Shown: positions 34,490-45,583 of the stretch, piece by piece
Layout: the number at the start of each line of letters is the position of its first letter
How positions within the stretch are numbered: position 1 is the first letter of the stretch
Assembly: GCA_034769895.1 (NCBI GenBank)
Contig: CM068370.1
Span: 35,105,747-35,169,746, forward strand
DNA from: Magicicada septendecula
Taxonomy: Eukaryota > Arthropoda > Insecta > Hemiptera > Cicadidae
DNA: 64,000 nt
Reading direction: 5' to 3'
Notes under the pieces: model-generated
Database searches by the model: none
Told to the model about the DNA's origin: nothing
Seen by the model: the letters and a program-made list of their open reading frames with translations, nothing else
Translations under genes and position numbers: made by a program

Positions 34490-35190
34490 TTCTCCTTTCT
34501 TTTCCTGGCGTTACAACCCTGCGTGGGTTTTAGCCTGCTCAAATGGCTTTCTAACTTTCCGCCCTCTCATGACACATCCGTCTCCATCCCCTCACTTTCG
34601 TACATCTCAAATCATCCTCCACATCATCCAACCAACTCTTTCTGGGTCTGCCTCTAATTTTTCTTCCTACCGGTCTCCAATCTGCGATGCTCTTAGCCAT
34701 TCTTCTGTCATCCGTTCGCCTTACGTGGCCCAAACCACTCAACCCTCCTACTCTTAATAAACCTGACTATGTCGGCACCCTGAATCAGTTGGTTCAGTAC
34801 ATGATTAATTTCGAATCCTCCAATAGCCATCTTCAGTTTCTAGAGTATCAAAGTTTTTCCGCAAGACTTTTCGTTCAAAAATTCTCAGGTGCTGCTTGTC
34901 TGTGCTGGTTAATGTCCAGGCTTCGTATACGTATGTTACTACCGGTCGTATAAGACTTTTGTATATAGTCAGCTTAAGTTGTTTGCTTAACATCCTGGAT
35001 TTGAAAAGCTTTCCATAAGAGTAATAACACCTGTTGCCACGTACAATGCGGGATTTTTTCATTGCTGCAGGAGTTGTTCTGAATAATTTGTGAACCTAAA
35101 TAAGAAAATTGTTGGACACGTTCAAATGAAATATATATTTCCAACTGATAGATATGCCTGGTTGTTTGTGACATTCCGTTGAACCCGTAC
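34490..35190 (-). mobile_element. RTE-like LINE C-terminal region (family G)
   Basis: The minus strand reads RGNRCYYSYGKLFKSRMLSK, then LTIYKSLIRPVVTYVYEAWT, then FERKVLRKNFDTLETEDGYW. In another frame it reads GLGHVRRTDDRRMAKSIADW and GRKIRGRPRKSWLDDVEDDL. This is the RTE-type thumb and C-terminal module. At least one frame break separates the halves. Confidence 0.85.
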
Positions 35191-35199
35191 AAAAACAGG

Positions 35200-36155
35200 C
35201 ATACTTATTTGACAAACCATATCTATGTCCATTCTGATTTTACATCACACACAAAAATTCAAGTAACAAATGAAAAAGCCGTAACGACAAAGATATCCCT
35301 CGATTTAAGAAACACAATTTAAAGTAACTTTAGATCAAAACCAGTAACACTCAGAACGCGATATGAATTTTGTATCATATTTACAATCACAAAACCATTC
35401 TACAATCACAACACGATAATAAAATTTAGTCTGACATGACTATTTGCGGAGAACCCCCCCCCCCCGGATCGGCTCCTTATTCTGACTCTCCTAAGCTTCT
35501 TCGATGATAGAAAAAGAGTCTATTACTACTCTAAAAAAAATAATAAAAATTGTGACGTTACCGAGAAGCAAAGGAAAATATAAAGCTTCAAGTGACCAAC
35601 GATATGATACGTAGACTGGACTTAGATAACGGTATGCAACAAGATTAACAGCTCAGGATGAGCGAGACCTACGCCTTCCGTTTATCGTATATATAGAGGT
35701 AACTTGCGAGTTGTTCTAAGGGCTATTGACCTCTACGTTTGCAATTTTTAACAAAGGAATAAGCAAAGTTTACCTGCAGATTGGCGGTGGGTTATACAAC
35801 TTCCAATTGAACAGGTAAACTTCCAAACAGGTAAAGGAACTCTTTTTTAACCGTTGCGGAAATATTTCACAAATTCTAAAAACCTTTTAATACCACGAGA
35901 GTGTCGCTTCCCTACGAATTATGTAAGCAACTAACAAACGCATTTTATACAGTCACAGGACAACTGTTGTTGTCTGAAAGTAAGTAAACATTCAGAAACT
36001 TAAATTTGCTCAAATATTAATCACTTATTTTTAGACCATAGGTTGAATAAATCTCCGTTTATTTTATTTTTTTTAAGTATTTTAACGCTGATGAAAGAGA
36101 AAGTGTTCCTGAGAAAGGTACAAAAAGATATTTAAGAAAAAATCGGAAAAGTGAG
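35200..36155. other. No gene recognised
   Basis: The part at 35880-36005 is a distant relative of the repeat at 26800-27045. A poly(C) run lies at about 35455-35465. Confidence 0.4.
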
Positions 36156-36159
36156 TTTT

Positions 36160-36340
36160 AAATCTTGCTTGATTTCTTCGCTGATTGCTTGACTTTGAAA
36201 AGTAAAATGACCGACCGAAGACAGGAAGAAGAGACACAGTTAAAAGACGAAAGAATATTGGAGAAAAATGAAAGAAAAAAGAATAAAGAATTGAAATTGG
36301 CATGTGGTCCTTAGATGGCCGATACAAAAAAAAAATTGAT
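36160..36340 (+). mobile_element. LINE family D 3' end
   Basis: The last about 180 bases match 60550-60665 and the complement of 37388-37500: CCGAAGACAGGAAGAAGAGA, then GAATTGAAATTGGCATGTGG and TAGATGGCCGATACA followed by poly(A). This is a severely 5'-truncated insertion. Confidence 0.85.
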
Positions 36341-36699
36341 AAGTTTTACACCATTATGATATTTTTCCAAGCACATCGTATTTAATTGAAATTCGTACTC
36401 AAGTTCCTATGTACAGCGAAATTTCAAAGTTCTATTTTTAAGTCTGGGTGTAGCCTATACCCTATCCGATCGTAGGTCAGATTTATCAGTCCTTAAAGCT
36501 TAGGGCCTACTCTTTTCACATTTTTATAGCAGACAACAAATTCAGAAGAACTGAAAAGAACAGAATTAAATACTTTATACGATAATGGAAACATACTATT
36601 TAACAATCATATAAACAATAGAGTTATTACATTTCGATAGACGACCTTGTAATATCTGTGCACTGATTATATGAAATACAAACTTATAGTATCAACAAA

Positions 36700-36905
36700 A
36701 TTATCACTGTTGCACATCACTATAGAAAAATTATCCCGATTAGCGCTTTCAAGCGTCACAGCTCATCGTCCGATCAGAAAATCTGATCAGACGATGTGAC
36801 GACCTGACGATGAGCTGTGAAGCTTGAAATCGCTAATCGGAATAATTTTTCTATGGTGGTGTGCAACAGTGATAATTCTGTTTGCGATTATAACCACTAA
36901 CACAA
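36700..36905. repeat. HF1 fold-back with hammerhead-like motifs
   Basis: Inverted arms run from about 36705 (ATTATCACTGTTGCACA) to the complement near 36885, with centre at the palindrome GATCAGAAAATCTGATC (36772-36788). Both arms carry the HF1 motif; the right arm is the better one. Confidence 0.85.
36800..36840 (+). ncRNA. Hammerhead-like motif HF1, fold-back right arm
   Basis: Core CTGACGA (36804-36810), extra T, helix II GAGC (36812-36815) with GCTT (36822-36825), GAAA (36826-36829). TCGCT then A precedes ATCGG; other HF1 copies have a perfect AGCGCT here. The helix I partner CCGAT is intact in the 26.6-kb copy but altered in this arm. Confidence 0.5.
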
Positions 36906-37387
36906 CTCTCATAATTATAGTGAATACAGTAGGCATAATTTAGTAACTCAAAATATTGGCTAATTTGTATATAATTGCAATAAAGAAATCTTAACAGGAG
37001 AAAAATATTTTTAAAAGCGGTTCTCATTAATTTGCGAACAATTCAGCGCTACTTAAGTTTTATACGCTCGTAACTTCGACTTAACACTGTGAACTAGGTT
37101 GTTCATTTTCGTAATTGGCAGCTTTGATTCGTCGGTGAAACCATCTGTTACGGACACAGAGAAGCTAACACTGACCTTTCGAACTGCGCGCGCTAATCAT
37201 TTGCCTTGCGTTCTACTCTCTTTTGCCCTGTATTTTGTCCCACTTCTCCGCGTAAGAATTAAGAAGCTGTGTGTTCGATAAAGTAGTCTGCCGTCCTACA
37301 CAATAAGAAACATCTTGAGTAACAAAAGCTTATCTGTTAATTACGTGCGTACTCATCTGTTTACTCAAGATGATTGTGTGTATGTTT

Positions 37388-38330
37388 TCTTTTGTATCGG
37401 CCATCTAAGGACCATTTGTCAATTTCAATTGTTTACTCTTTGTTCTTTTCTTTTTCTCCAATATTCTTTCACCTTTTCACTGTGTCTCTTCTTCCTGTCT
37501 TCAGTCCACTTTGAACCTGCGTTTTTCTCTCTCCTACCCTGGACTCCTTCCATTTTTAACACTTTTGCCTGACAAACTTCTCTTTCAATTGCTTCTTCTG
37601 CGTGTATATTATTTTTTTCTAAATCCTTTTGGACTTCTTTAATCCAACTTGATGTTGGGTTCTTTCCCCACATATATTTTAAGATCTGCTTTGTTAACCT
37701 ATTGTCACCCATTCTATATAAATGTCCAAAAAATAATAGTCTTCTTTTTCTCATTGTTTCTGTTATTTTTTCTATACTTTGGTATATTTCATCATTACTT
37801 TTTAATTTCAAACCTTCTGAAGTTTTCGTGGCCCTAATATTTTCCTAATAATTCGTCTTTCCAATATTTCTTGTTTGTCTAAATTATAATTCAATGCTAG
37901 ACATTCACTTGCATATAGGCATTCTGGCTTCACTACTCTACTGTAATGCCTGATTTTTCGCATTTTTAGATATGTACTTTTTATTGTAAATATTTTTAGT
38001 TATACCATATACCCTTTCCATCTTATGAATTCTTTCTTCTATAGCAGATTTTTCTAAGCCATTCTCTTCAATTATTTCTCCTAGATACTTAAATTTTCGA
38101 ACCCTCTCTACTGTATTCGACCAATATCTGTTAGCAGGAATTTTGGCGCATTTTTAACGTTCGTGAGAGATTTGTTTTTTCTGCAGAAATTCTTAAGTCT
38201 GTTCTACTGGCTATGTCCTCTAAAAAATTAACTTGTGTTACTGCAGATGTAAGATGTTCAGAAAGTATAGCAAAGTCATCTGTGAATGCCAGTCAGTTTA
38301 TTTCAAAACGTTTGTTGTGTGTTATTTTCA
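37388..38330 (-). mobile_element. LINE family D, post-palm to 3' end
   Basis: A 128-codon open stretch (37425-37811) reads SIEKITETMRKRRLLFFGHL, YRMGDNRLTKQIL and GRREKNAGSKWTEDRKKRH, nearly the same as 59996-60619. Upstream (to the right), decayed frames give HYSRVVKPECLYASECLALN and LERRIIRKILGPRK. The 3' end at about 37388 is the complement of TAGATGGCCGATACA plus poly(A). RTE-like layout. Confidence 0.9.
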
Positions 38331-38549
38331 TTATTACGACCTATTACCATAATTTAAAAGGCGGTTGATAAAGCTGAAACTGTTACCACGGGCGCTGAAT
38401 CAAACCATTACTAACACCATCGGTCAGTAAACTTTCAAGCGCCGTTTACTGATGTCAGTTACGCACTCAATACTCTCCTGGGTCGATCTGGTTCGATTAA
38501 AGTCCAGAAATATAGAAGGCGGTTGTCAGCAGTGCAACGAAGAAGTGGT

Positions 38550-39130
38550 GCATGAGGAGTAGCGTGTTCCTACTGCACCGTCTCGGAGTCTGCGGCTCTT
38601 GCAGTCGCAAGAATAATCCAAATCGATCTGCTGACACACGTTTACAAGAGGAAGACCGAAGTAGGGAAAGCACAGGTTCAAAACCGGGGTCCATACTATG
38701 GTTCAATTTAGGAAAGATGGATAAGTGAGACGAAGGGAAGACGGACAGCCAGACTAGCAAACCAATTAGCTGAGTGGGGTGACCGCAAACATGGAAAGAT
38801 AAACTATTTTGTTTTGACACAATTTTAACTGGAAACGGCCTATTCCGGGCTTACTTCTTCAGGTTGAGGAAAGTTGGCAGATCAGACTGCAGTTTATGTT
38901 GGCATGATCTAGACAGTGTGTATCACAGGTTTTTTGCCTGTGATAGATGGAAAGATGAAATGCTAATTCTGGAGAATGCAGGGGGTGGCAGATCACACTT
39001 GACAATATCATTGGGCTGTACTGCATAGCGTAAACCACTGTAGCAACTGGAAAACTACGTAGAGAAGGTTTCACGGCAAAAGAAGATAGAAGAAAAAAAC
39101 TTGCTATGGCAACTGACAGCATAACAGAAA
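38550..39130 (+). mobile_element. R1-clade-like LINE C-terminus (family J), second copy
   Basis: Collinear with 19880-20520: a phrase like SETAVLAVARIIQIDLLT, then GRRTARLANQLAEWGDRKHG, then a decayed zinc-knuckle region. It is more degraded than the first copy. Confidence 0.75.
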
Positions 39131-39431
39131 GTAGATGACATGGAGCCGCTGTAGATGTTATACAGATGAACGTCCAAATGAACCACTAAGAACAAATGAC
39201 ACCACCTGAAGTATTGTGAAAGCTGAGTCCTGGGGCCGATCCATATCGTTGGAAAAGGGTTTGTGATATTGGTGGGTTAGTCGCACAGACCGTAGGCCTA
39301 AGGACCTTCTTGCGGCGAACGTAGGTTCAGGCCATAGCAAGTTTTTTTTCTTCTATCTTATTTTGCCATGAAACCTTCTCTACGTAGTTTTCCAGTTGCT
39401 GCAGCGGTTTACGTTATGCAGTACAGCCCAA
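39011..39431. repeat. Inverted duplication of LINE J sequence
   Basis: 39011-39110 (from TTGGGCTGTACTGCATA to CTTGCTATGGC) reappears inverted at 39331-39431 with very high identity. The 220-base spacer continues the LINE-like sequence. The right arm ends in an A-rich run. Confidence 0.9.
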
Positions 39432-39954
39432 CTCGTAAAAAAAATGTAATTTAAAAAAATGACACAAATTTCCTTGCTTTCAGCATAGCTCTTTTCAAAG
39501 GCATGCCTGTCCTCTTTTTCATTTGATACGTTTTTTTCGAGTAATTCCATCTGGTTGTCATTTTCTAGCTCATACGTCTTCGATGGTCTCAGACACAGTG
39601 ATGTGCCAAAATGTTTCTTCTAATGCTCCTTTTTTATTGTCCGTGCAAAGGAGCCTACAACAGAAACAAAACAAAAAATTTGTTTCATTTTAGCAATTTT
39701 GAGACTGAACTGTCTTGAAGAGTAGACTTGATTTTCCCGCATCTTCCACTTTCTTCTTCTTTTTTATCGGGTTGTTTCCGATCTCCACTCTCCAGTTCAT
39801 ATAAAGTGTCGACCAAGTTATCATGTTGCATTGAAGGGATCTCCTCGTTATTATTCATTTCTTTCGTCAAATTATCTCCAGGGCCTTCAGGAGTGTCATC
39901 TAGTTGAAAGGGTAATAAAGGCGATACGTACGATCGTAAATGTGGAACCAAGCG

Positions 39955-40120
39955 TTCGGCTTGTCATCACCATCAAGCTTAGGGATTAGGCTCATCCTGA
40001 ACCTGTTCCGGGACCCACTTCGCACTCGCCCGTCCTACATCTCCCCCCCTCCGGTCTATATTGCTAGCACTGGAATCTTGCCACCCGCCATTCTACCCAA
40101 ATGTTCACACCATCTTCTTT
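39955..40120 (-). mobile_element. LINE family H 3' tail
   Basis: The minus strand reads ERRWCEHLGRMAGGKIPVLA, then GRDVGRASAKWVPEQV, and ends in GATGGTGATGAC-like sequence. Matches 9710-10010 and 34260-34440. Confidence 0.75.
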
Positions 40121-40139
40121 CGTTGCTCCTTGGCTAGGT

Positions 40140-40740
40140 CGATGGGTCGGGGCCCTAGTTCCGTCCTTACATCCGCATTCTTCTTTCTATCGAGAATGGT
40201 ACAGCTCAGAGTACTCTGCAGTTCACAAATCCTTCACTGAAAAATTAAAAATAAAGTCTACAATTAAGTTAATAACGTGTAATTAGCTAAAAAGTAATTA
40301 TTTGCAACTTAAACGTTACATAGATAAGAAAACATCCTGGACGGATGACTGCACTGTAGTTGCAAACAAATTATCATTAATTGCATTTATTTATGTAATT
40401 ATGTAATCGCATTTATTTCGTCACCAGCAACTGAATAAAATAATAAACCGTTTAGTACAATTATTGTTTGCAGATTTTTATCAGATATAAACACGTTGAA
40501 AGTAAAACAGAAGTTTGTGACCTTTTTAATTTAATCTCTTTAATTAATTTCTAAAGTAATTTTTATCAATTTAATCAAATAACGAAGGTCATTTAATTTT
40601 GTCTTATGCAATATAAGCTAAAAGAATTAAAACTCCCTTCTCAAGTAAATATTAACCTATCTGTTTATTAAAAAGTTAACAGTTATTACTAATAATAATA
40701 ATATTATTAGTCTACTATTATCATAAGTTAGTAAAATCAT
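40140..40740. other. AT-rich stretch, nothing recognised
   Basis: No gene, repeat family or hairpin worth naming was seen. Confidence 0.4.
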
Positions 40741-40764
40741 TAGTGCTAGGGGGAATAGCAGTAA

Positions 40765-40815
40765 TAGCAGCAGCAGTAGTAGTTGTAGTAATAGCAGCTG
40801 TAGCAGCAGCAGCAG

Positions 40816-40869
<54 letters not shown>

Positions 40870-41415
40870 CTGTAGCTGTAGCAACAGCAGGAGTAGTAGA
40901 AGTAGTAGTAATAGCAGCAGCAGGAGTAGTAGAAGTAGTAGTAGTCATCAGTGGCGTATCTAGAATTTGACCTTGGAGGCTCCGGGATCGGGTCGACTTC
41001 ACACAATAGAAAAAACGTGTTAAGACCAATCAATATTTCTATTTTTGGAGTGGCTGAAATCAGTCCCGCTAGAGTAAAACGGTAATAACACAATAAAAAT
41101 ACGCGTTATCGAAACATTCTTCACAAGATACTTTCTGACTGAATTGATTTCCCTATGTTTCTTTCATATTTCAAACGTATACGCTGATGCAGTGTAATAA
41201 AACTGTTTGTATATTTAAAATACGAGTTATTACTATATGAGCGTACACAGCTGAAAAATAATAATAAAACAACCTAAAAATTAAGGGATTCGTCAAGTTT
41301 TTCGACCCTCTGGGAGGGCGCCGGTCACGTTCGTTCCCCCGTAAATACGGCCCTGGTAGTAGTAGCAGTAGTAGTACTAGTAGTAGTAGTAGTAGTAGTA
41401 GTAGTAGCAGCAGCA
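40765..41415. repeat. (TAG)n microsatellite split by M1
   Basis: TAG/CAG-type repeats at about 40765-40945 resume at 41356-41415 after the M1 element. Long Val-, Leu-, Thr- and Tyr-rich reading frames here are artefacts of the trinucleotide repeat. Confidence 0.9.
40949..41355 (+). mobile_element. M1 element inside a (TAG)n tract
   Basis: Full-length M1 from CAGTGGCGTATCTAG to AAATACGGCCCTG, 407 bp, with typical inner words (AATACGCGTTATCGAAACAT, ACACAGCTGAAAAATAATAA). Flanks GTAGTCAT and GTAGTAGT are compatible with an 8-bp duplication, but the repeat context makes this weak. Confidence 0.85.
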
Positions 41416-41572
41416 TCAGTATAACCAAACGTTTCTCCTTCATTTAAATTTTGATAAATTATTTTCTGCAGTGTGAGGAAACGCTCAACAAGTAAACCAG
41501 AGTCTCCTAGTAAACTGGTGACGGAATCAAAACATTGCGTGCGCACGACAGAGATGGCAGCATTTAGTGAAA

Positions 41573-41650
41573 ATGTCGGAGAAACAGAGACGGCGAACAA
41601 GGACGGTGGTTGAACCAGGAAGGTCGTTGCTTATACACGTTTGCCTTGGC
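41573..41650 (+). CDS. Weak candidate host coding exon
   Basis: An ATG-started frame reads MSEKQRRRTRTVVEPGRSLL then IHVCLG and meets CAG followed by GTACGT, a strong splice-donor match, in a locally CpG-rich segment. No homologous family recognised. Chance is a serious alternative in 64 kb of sequence. Confidence 0.15.
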
Positions 41651-41655
41651 AGGTA

Positions 41656-42290
41656 CGTTGCACCTTACGATACCCAGACGCGCGCGCGCTCTCTCTCTCT
41701 CCATCCACCGATAGTTCACTTTAATTCAGATTCATTCACCGATTTTTGTTTTTCCGCGCTCGCTCGCATGCGCGCCTAATTCATAAATTATTCATCGTCG
41801 TCGCGGACCTGCCTACTTTCACACGCAACGCGAGGCGGACTTGGACTTACGCAACAGGACTTGGACTCCGCGTCTGCGCGTTGTGGCGGCGACGCTGCTA
41901 CCGACGCACAGCCGTTTCGGTGTCAAGAAAACGACTGAAACGGCCTCGTTAATAGGTCTACGCGGAACGACTGTTATGTAAGTATTTATGGCTATAGTCT
42001 GTGGACTTGAAGAAAATTCCGGATTGCCCAAAATACATCAAATTAATGGATGTTTGTTAACTAGGCTCAAAAATAAATTATATAAAATTAATTATAACGC
42101 TGGATACATTAATACGTTAAGTTAAAAGTGTAAAATTATTACATCAAATCGCCACGTTTCAAACTGTTAAATTGAAAGTAGTAAATGCATGTTGTTTCGA
42201 CGTCTCATTGATAGTCGTATGGTACAGTGGAAAACAAAATACAAAACACCAATGAAGTCGCTAATAACTAGCTTTAATTATCACAATTAA
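41656..42290. other. CpG-rich then AT-rich, no gene recognised
   Basis: About 41680-41950 is GC- and CpG-rich with a (CT)n run; Arg-rich frames there have no recognisable domain. 42000-42290 is AT-rich. Confidence 0.4.
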
Positions 42291-42297
42291 TAATTTT

Positions 42298-43140
42298 CAA
42301 TCAACAAGATAGTCTCTTACAACAATTCAAGTGAAATTTGTTCACACGCAATAATAATGTCAACTCTAAAGAATTCCGCACCACTATAAAACAACAAAGT
42401 ACGCCTTGTTAGCCATGGTGGTCCGTCTTTGGATCTCCGGCTCCTCTGATCCAGTCTTTGCTAAATTCACTCCGAGATACGTGAAATTGTCCACCACTTC
42501 AATTGTGTCCTCCTCTATCTCGATGTTGTTATGAACCTGGTCCCTTCCTGTTTGGATAAGCATTTTTGTTTTATCCGTATTTAAGGCTAGCCCAACTTCC
42601 TTGGCTTTGTTTTTAAGCTCTATAAATATTTCTTTAGCTGCCGTGAAGAAATTATAAGAATTCAAAGATTGCGTTGGGCCGGACATGTTATAAGAATGGA
42701 GGATGGCAGGAACCCTAACAGGGCTTTGCTGGGTATATGGGAGGGAACGAGACCTAGAGGTAGACCGAGGAAGAGGTGGGAAGATGGCGTTGCAGAGGAC
42801 GCGAGAGACATGGGGATAAGAAACTGGAGGAGAGTTGCAGTGCATAGAGCGGATTGGCGCGGAGATTGGTGGAGGCCAGGGCCCGATTTGGGCTGTAGCG
42901 CCATAGGAGAGGAGAGAGAGAGAGATAAAACAACAAACAACAACTAGGACTAGGATAACACTCACGTAACGAAACTCACAAGCCGGGTACTATGGCTTTT
43001 TATAGGTCCTCACTTCGCGGCAATTACAGTGTATTTCTTGAATACACTGGAACCTACTTGTGAGGCAACATCTGCCACTCTGGCCTGGGGGGGGGGGTGG
43101 AGAATGTTCTGGGCTGTTCGGTAGGGTTCTCGTTACGATA
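42298..43140. mobile_element. LTR fossil relative of the solo LTR, split by a LINE
   Basis: 42298-42398 is similar to 46050-46160 (AATCAACAAGATA, then TTCACACGCAATAATAATGTC). The region is interrupted by the LINE at 42399-42924 and may continue to about 43140. Broken and partial; family as for 46034-46497. Confidence 0.5.
42399..42924 (+). mobile_element. Twin-primed LINE (family E) with 13-bp target duplication
   Basis: The right part (about 42655-42924, plus strand) reads RRIQRLRWAGHVIRMEDGRN, then GTRPRGRPRKRWEDGVAEDA, then RADWRGDWWRPGPDLGCSAI, a LINE C-terminus ending in AG repeats. The left part (about 42399-42645, minus strand) reads IFIELKNKAKEVGLALNTDK, then DNFTYLGVNLAKTG, the segment that normally lies upstream. 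It is flanked by ATAAAACAACAAA at 42386-42398 and 42925-42937. This inverted-5' layout is the recognised product of twin priming. The single minus-strand frame at 42384-42965 spans both parts and is not a real protein. Confidence 0.9.
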
Positions 43141-43146
43141 TGTACC

Positions 43147-43558
43147 CAGTAGCGTATCTACAACAATTTTGTCTGGGTCGAGTCGGCTTCATACCAAAAA
43201 AAAAAAAAAAAAAAATAAGTGAATGCTAATCAATACTACACTATTTAAAGTGGATGAAAAACGTGTAATAAGATACTGGACTGAAGCCGATTAACGTAAT
43301 AACACAACAAAAATACGCGCTATTGAAACTTTGTTTACAAGATACTCACTGACTGAATTCATTTTCTTATATTCCATATTCCAGACGTAGCCTACACGGA
43401 AATGTTGTGTAATAAACCTGTTTGTATACTTACAGCTAAAACACACAGCTGAAAAAAATAATAAAAATTAAGAGATTAACAAAATTCGTCAAGTGTTTTC
43501 GACCCTCTGGGGGTCCGGTCCCGTTCGTGCCCCCCCCCCCACCATAAATACGCTCCTG
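43147..43558 (+). mobile_element. M1 element
   Basis: From CAGTAGCGTATCTACAA to ATAAATACGCTCCTG, 412 bp, with a poly(A) expansion near 43195 and a poly(C) run near 43530. No convincing target duplication. Confidence 0.85.
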
Positions 43559-43749
43559 AATTTCTTAGACCTATGTTGAACTGTTTCTAAGCTACATTCT
43601 ATTTGTTATCTTGTTTGTTTCTAGGCCTTTTTACGTGGTAAGTGTGTTAATTAATACATAATTGTTAATATTCGTGGAGCGTCTTTTAGTGTAACGATTT
43701 CACCTTTGAAGTCGTGTTACATTTTCAGTAACGTTTTCCCCGGGTTCTT

Positions 43750-44120
43750 CCATTAACTCAGGAACAATCAAGAGTCTTGTCTCGACACCCATAGTTGGCT
43801 TTCCAATCACTTCTTTTGTCGTTACCACTTATTTGTATTTCCTCTGCTAGGTCTTCCTCCATTTCCGCTTGGAATAGGGAGGGTTCCTCTTGACCAGACC
43901 TGTTGACTTTTCCTTTGGTCAATGCCACTTGCGAATGGTTGGTAGACCCTGTCATTTTAGCCATGCAAAGCTTTATCTTCTCTTGGCCTACCTTCAGGAC
44001 ATTCTTTCTTAGGTCCACAACGAATCCATAGGCATTCATAATGTCCGTGCCAAGAATCACTTCTTCGACAATGTCTGCAACGAGTTTTATGGCTAAACTC
44101 GAGAAGACCCAGGCGTGCAC
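43750..44120 (-). mobile_element. LTR-retrotransposon protease-region fossil
   Basis: The minus strand carries the C-terminal half of a retropepsin-like domain with LGTDIMNAYGFVVDL, followed by an acidic/polar linker. LTR kin, probably Ty3/gypsy. Partial and broken; no LTRs assigned to it. Confidence 0.7.
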
Positions 44121-44287
44121 GTACGTCTACCTTTCCTAGCAGTGATAAGGGAGGAGTAAGCCAGGTGTCAGAACGTTTAGCATGGCTTTTAATTGTGTTA
44201 AGAGGTAGTTTGAGGTTTTGTGGTGTTGGTTAGAACACCTGGCAATTCTGTATACGATAAGTTGAGAAATGGAAATGTTTGTTTTTG

Positions 44288-44755
44288 TTTAAGAAGACAT
44301 TGTTTAAAAGATACTTACTGACTTATTCTTTTTTTTACATTCCGAAGCTCTACAGGCCGGGATGACTCATGGCTTCCGCCACCACTCGTCACCAGTCCTT
44401 TCTCTCTGTTGCAACGTTCCTCCACTATTTTACGCCCATTCTTCTTAAGTCTTCCTCCACCTCATGTATCCATCGCCTTCTGAGTCTGCCCCTTCTTGTT
44501 CCTTCCATGTTTCCATTACTGACTTAATTGATTTTTCTACATTTCATATTTCAAACGTACACGCAAATATGGTGTGTAATATGCTTGTTTGTAGACCTAT
44601 ATTTTAAAAATGATTATTACTGCATTAGCGTACACAGCTGAGAAATTAATAAAACAGATTAAAAATTAAGAGATTAACAAAATTTCTCGTCAATTTAAAC
44701 CCTGTAGAGCGGAGGGTTTGGTCCCGTTCGTCCCCTCCCCCGTAAAACGCCACTG
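44288..44755 (+). mobile_element. M1 element, 5' part missing, split by a LINE tail
   Basis: Begins in the middle of M1 (AGACATTGTTTAAAAGATAC) and ends with GTAAAACGCCACTG. It is interrupted at 44326-44515. Confidence 0.8.
44326..44515 (-). mobile_element. LINE 3' tail (family F) with 11-bp target duplication
   Basis: The minus strand reads a C-terminal module like RRRWIHEVEEDLRRMG with a following W-rich block ending near a GL tail, then poly(A) (seen as T8 at 44329-44336). It is flanked by TTACTGACTTA at 44315-44325 and 44516-44526. Strongly 5'-truncated. The protein reading needs frame changes. Confidence 0.75.
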
Positions 44756-44947
44756 TATCTACCGTGGAGCAGAACTAGCCTATGCCCAGAACCACAACTC
44801 GGGAGAGTAATTTTAAAATTTAATTATTTGTCTATAGCTTTTTTTCCAAGGAACATCGCCAATGGTACTGTGCCACAAGTGTGGCTAAGTTTGCCACAGT
44901 GCCGTGGAAAACTGATGAAGAATGCACCAGTTACACGAGTCGTTACA

Positions 44948-45012
44948 CTGAAGATGGCTTCCAACGGTGAGGCCGAAACGCCTGCTCTATGGGGCAAGAG
45001 TGGACCACGGCC
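44948..45012 (+). ncRNA. Hammerhead-like motif HF2
   Basis: CTGAAGA (44948-44954), extra T, helix II GGCTTC (44956-44961) with GAGGCC (44969-44974), GAAA (44975-44978). The six-pair helix II is intact, but the sequence after GAAAC does not give a clear helix III. The tail AGAGTGGACCACGGCC is shared in type with 50.27 and 51.28 kb. Confidence 0.45.
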
Positions 45013-45019
45013 GAATGTT

Positions 45020-45580
45020 GTTGTTGTTGCTGCTGCCGCTGCTGGTGCTGATGATGATGGTAGTGGAGATGATAAAATGATAGTAGTGATGATATAGATG
45101 ATGTTGATGATGATATTTATAATTTCATCGGAGACGGGACCGTGTTGACTAAAAACTTTCAACTTATTTAAAATCTAATCTTTTAAGCAGATTTTAATGA
45201 AGAATCTATTTGTAAAAGAAAGCAGGCGAAGGGATGAACGCAACCGAACGTATAATAAACGTTTGAAAGAACACACATGACAGTAAATACAAAAACATTA
45301 CTACTGTTAATTCATTGTAAGATTGAAACGTGAACGGCCTTTAAATTCTGATTCATTGGAAGACTGAATCGAAACAGTCCTTACAGGCTATACGCTGTGT
45401 TACCTTAAGTCCAGAATGCGTGAAAACCAGAAGCAGAATTTCACTGTATCAACCTAGGTAAAGAAAGAAGATTAGAAGACTTCGTGCTGTCGCGTCAAGC
45501 AAGCGACGACGACACACAAAATTGAATACCGAATGTAGGCGATAATTTGGGACCACCTTCTCTGGAAATAATAGACATAC
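45020..45580. other. No gene recognised
   Basis: TTG/GCT/GAT trinucleotide runs lie at about 45017-45110. Nothing else supported. Confidence 0.4.
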
Positions 45581-45583
45581 AGC

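Noticed and set aside
40657-41093. Poly-Leu, poly-Val, poly-Thr and poly-Tyr frames
   Set aside because: Products of the TAG trinucleotide tract in different frames and strands.
42384-42965. 193-residue minus-strand frame
   Set aside because: It runs through the antisense of the LINE C-terminus and then the inverted RT part; it is a by-product of the twin-primed structure.
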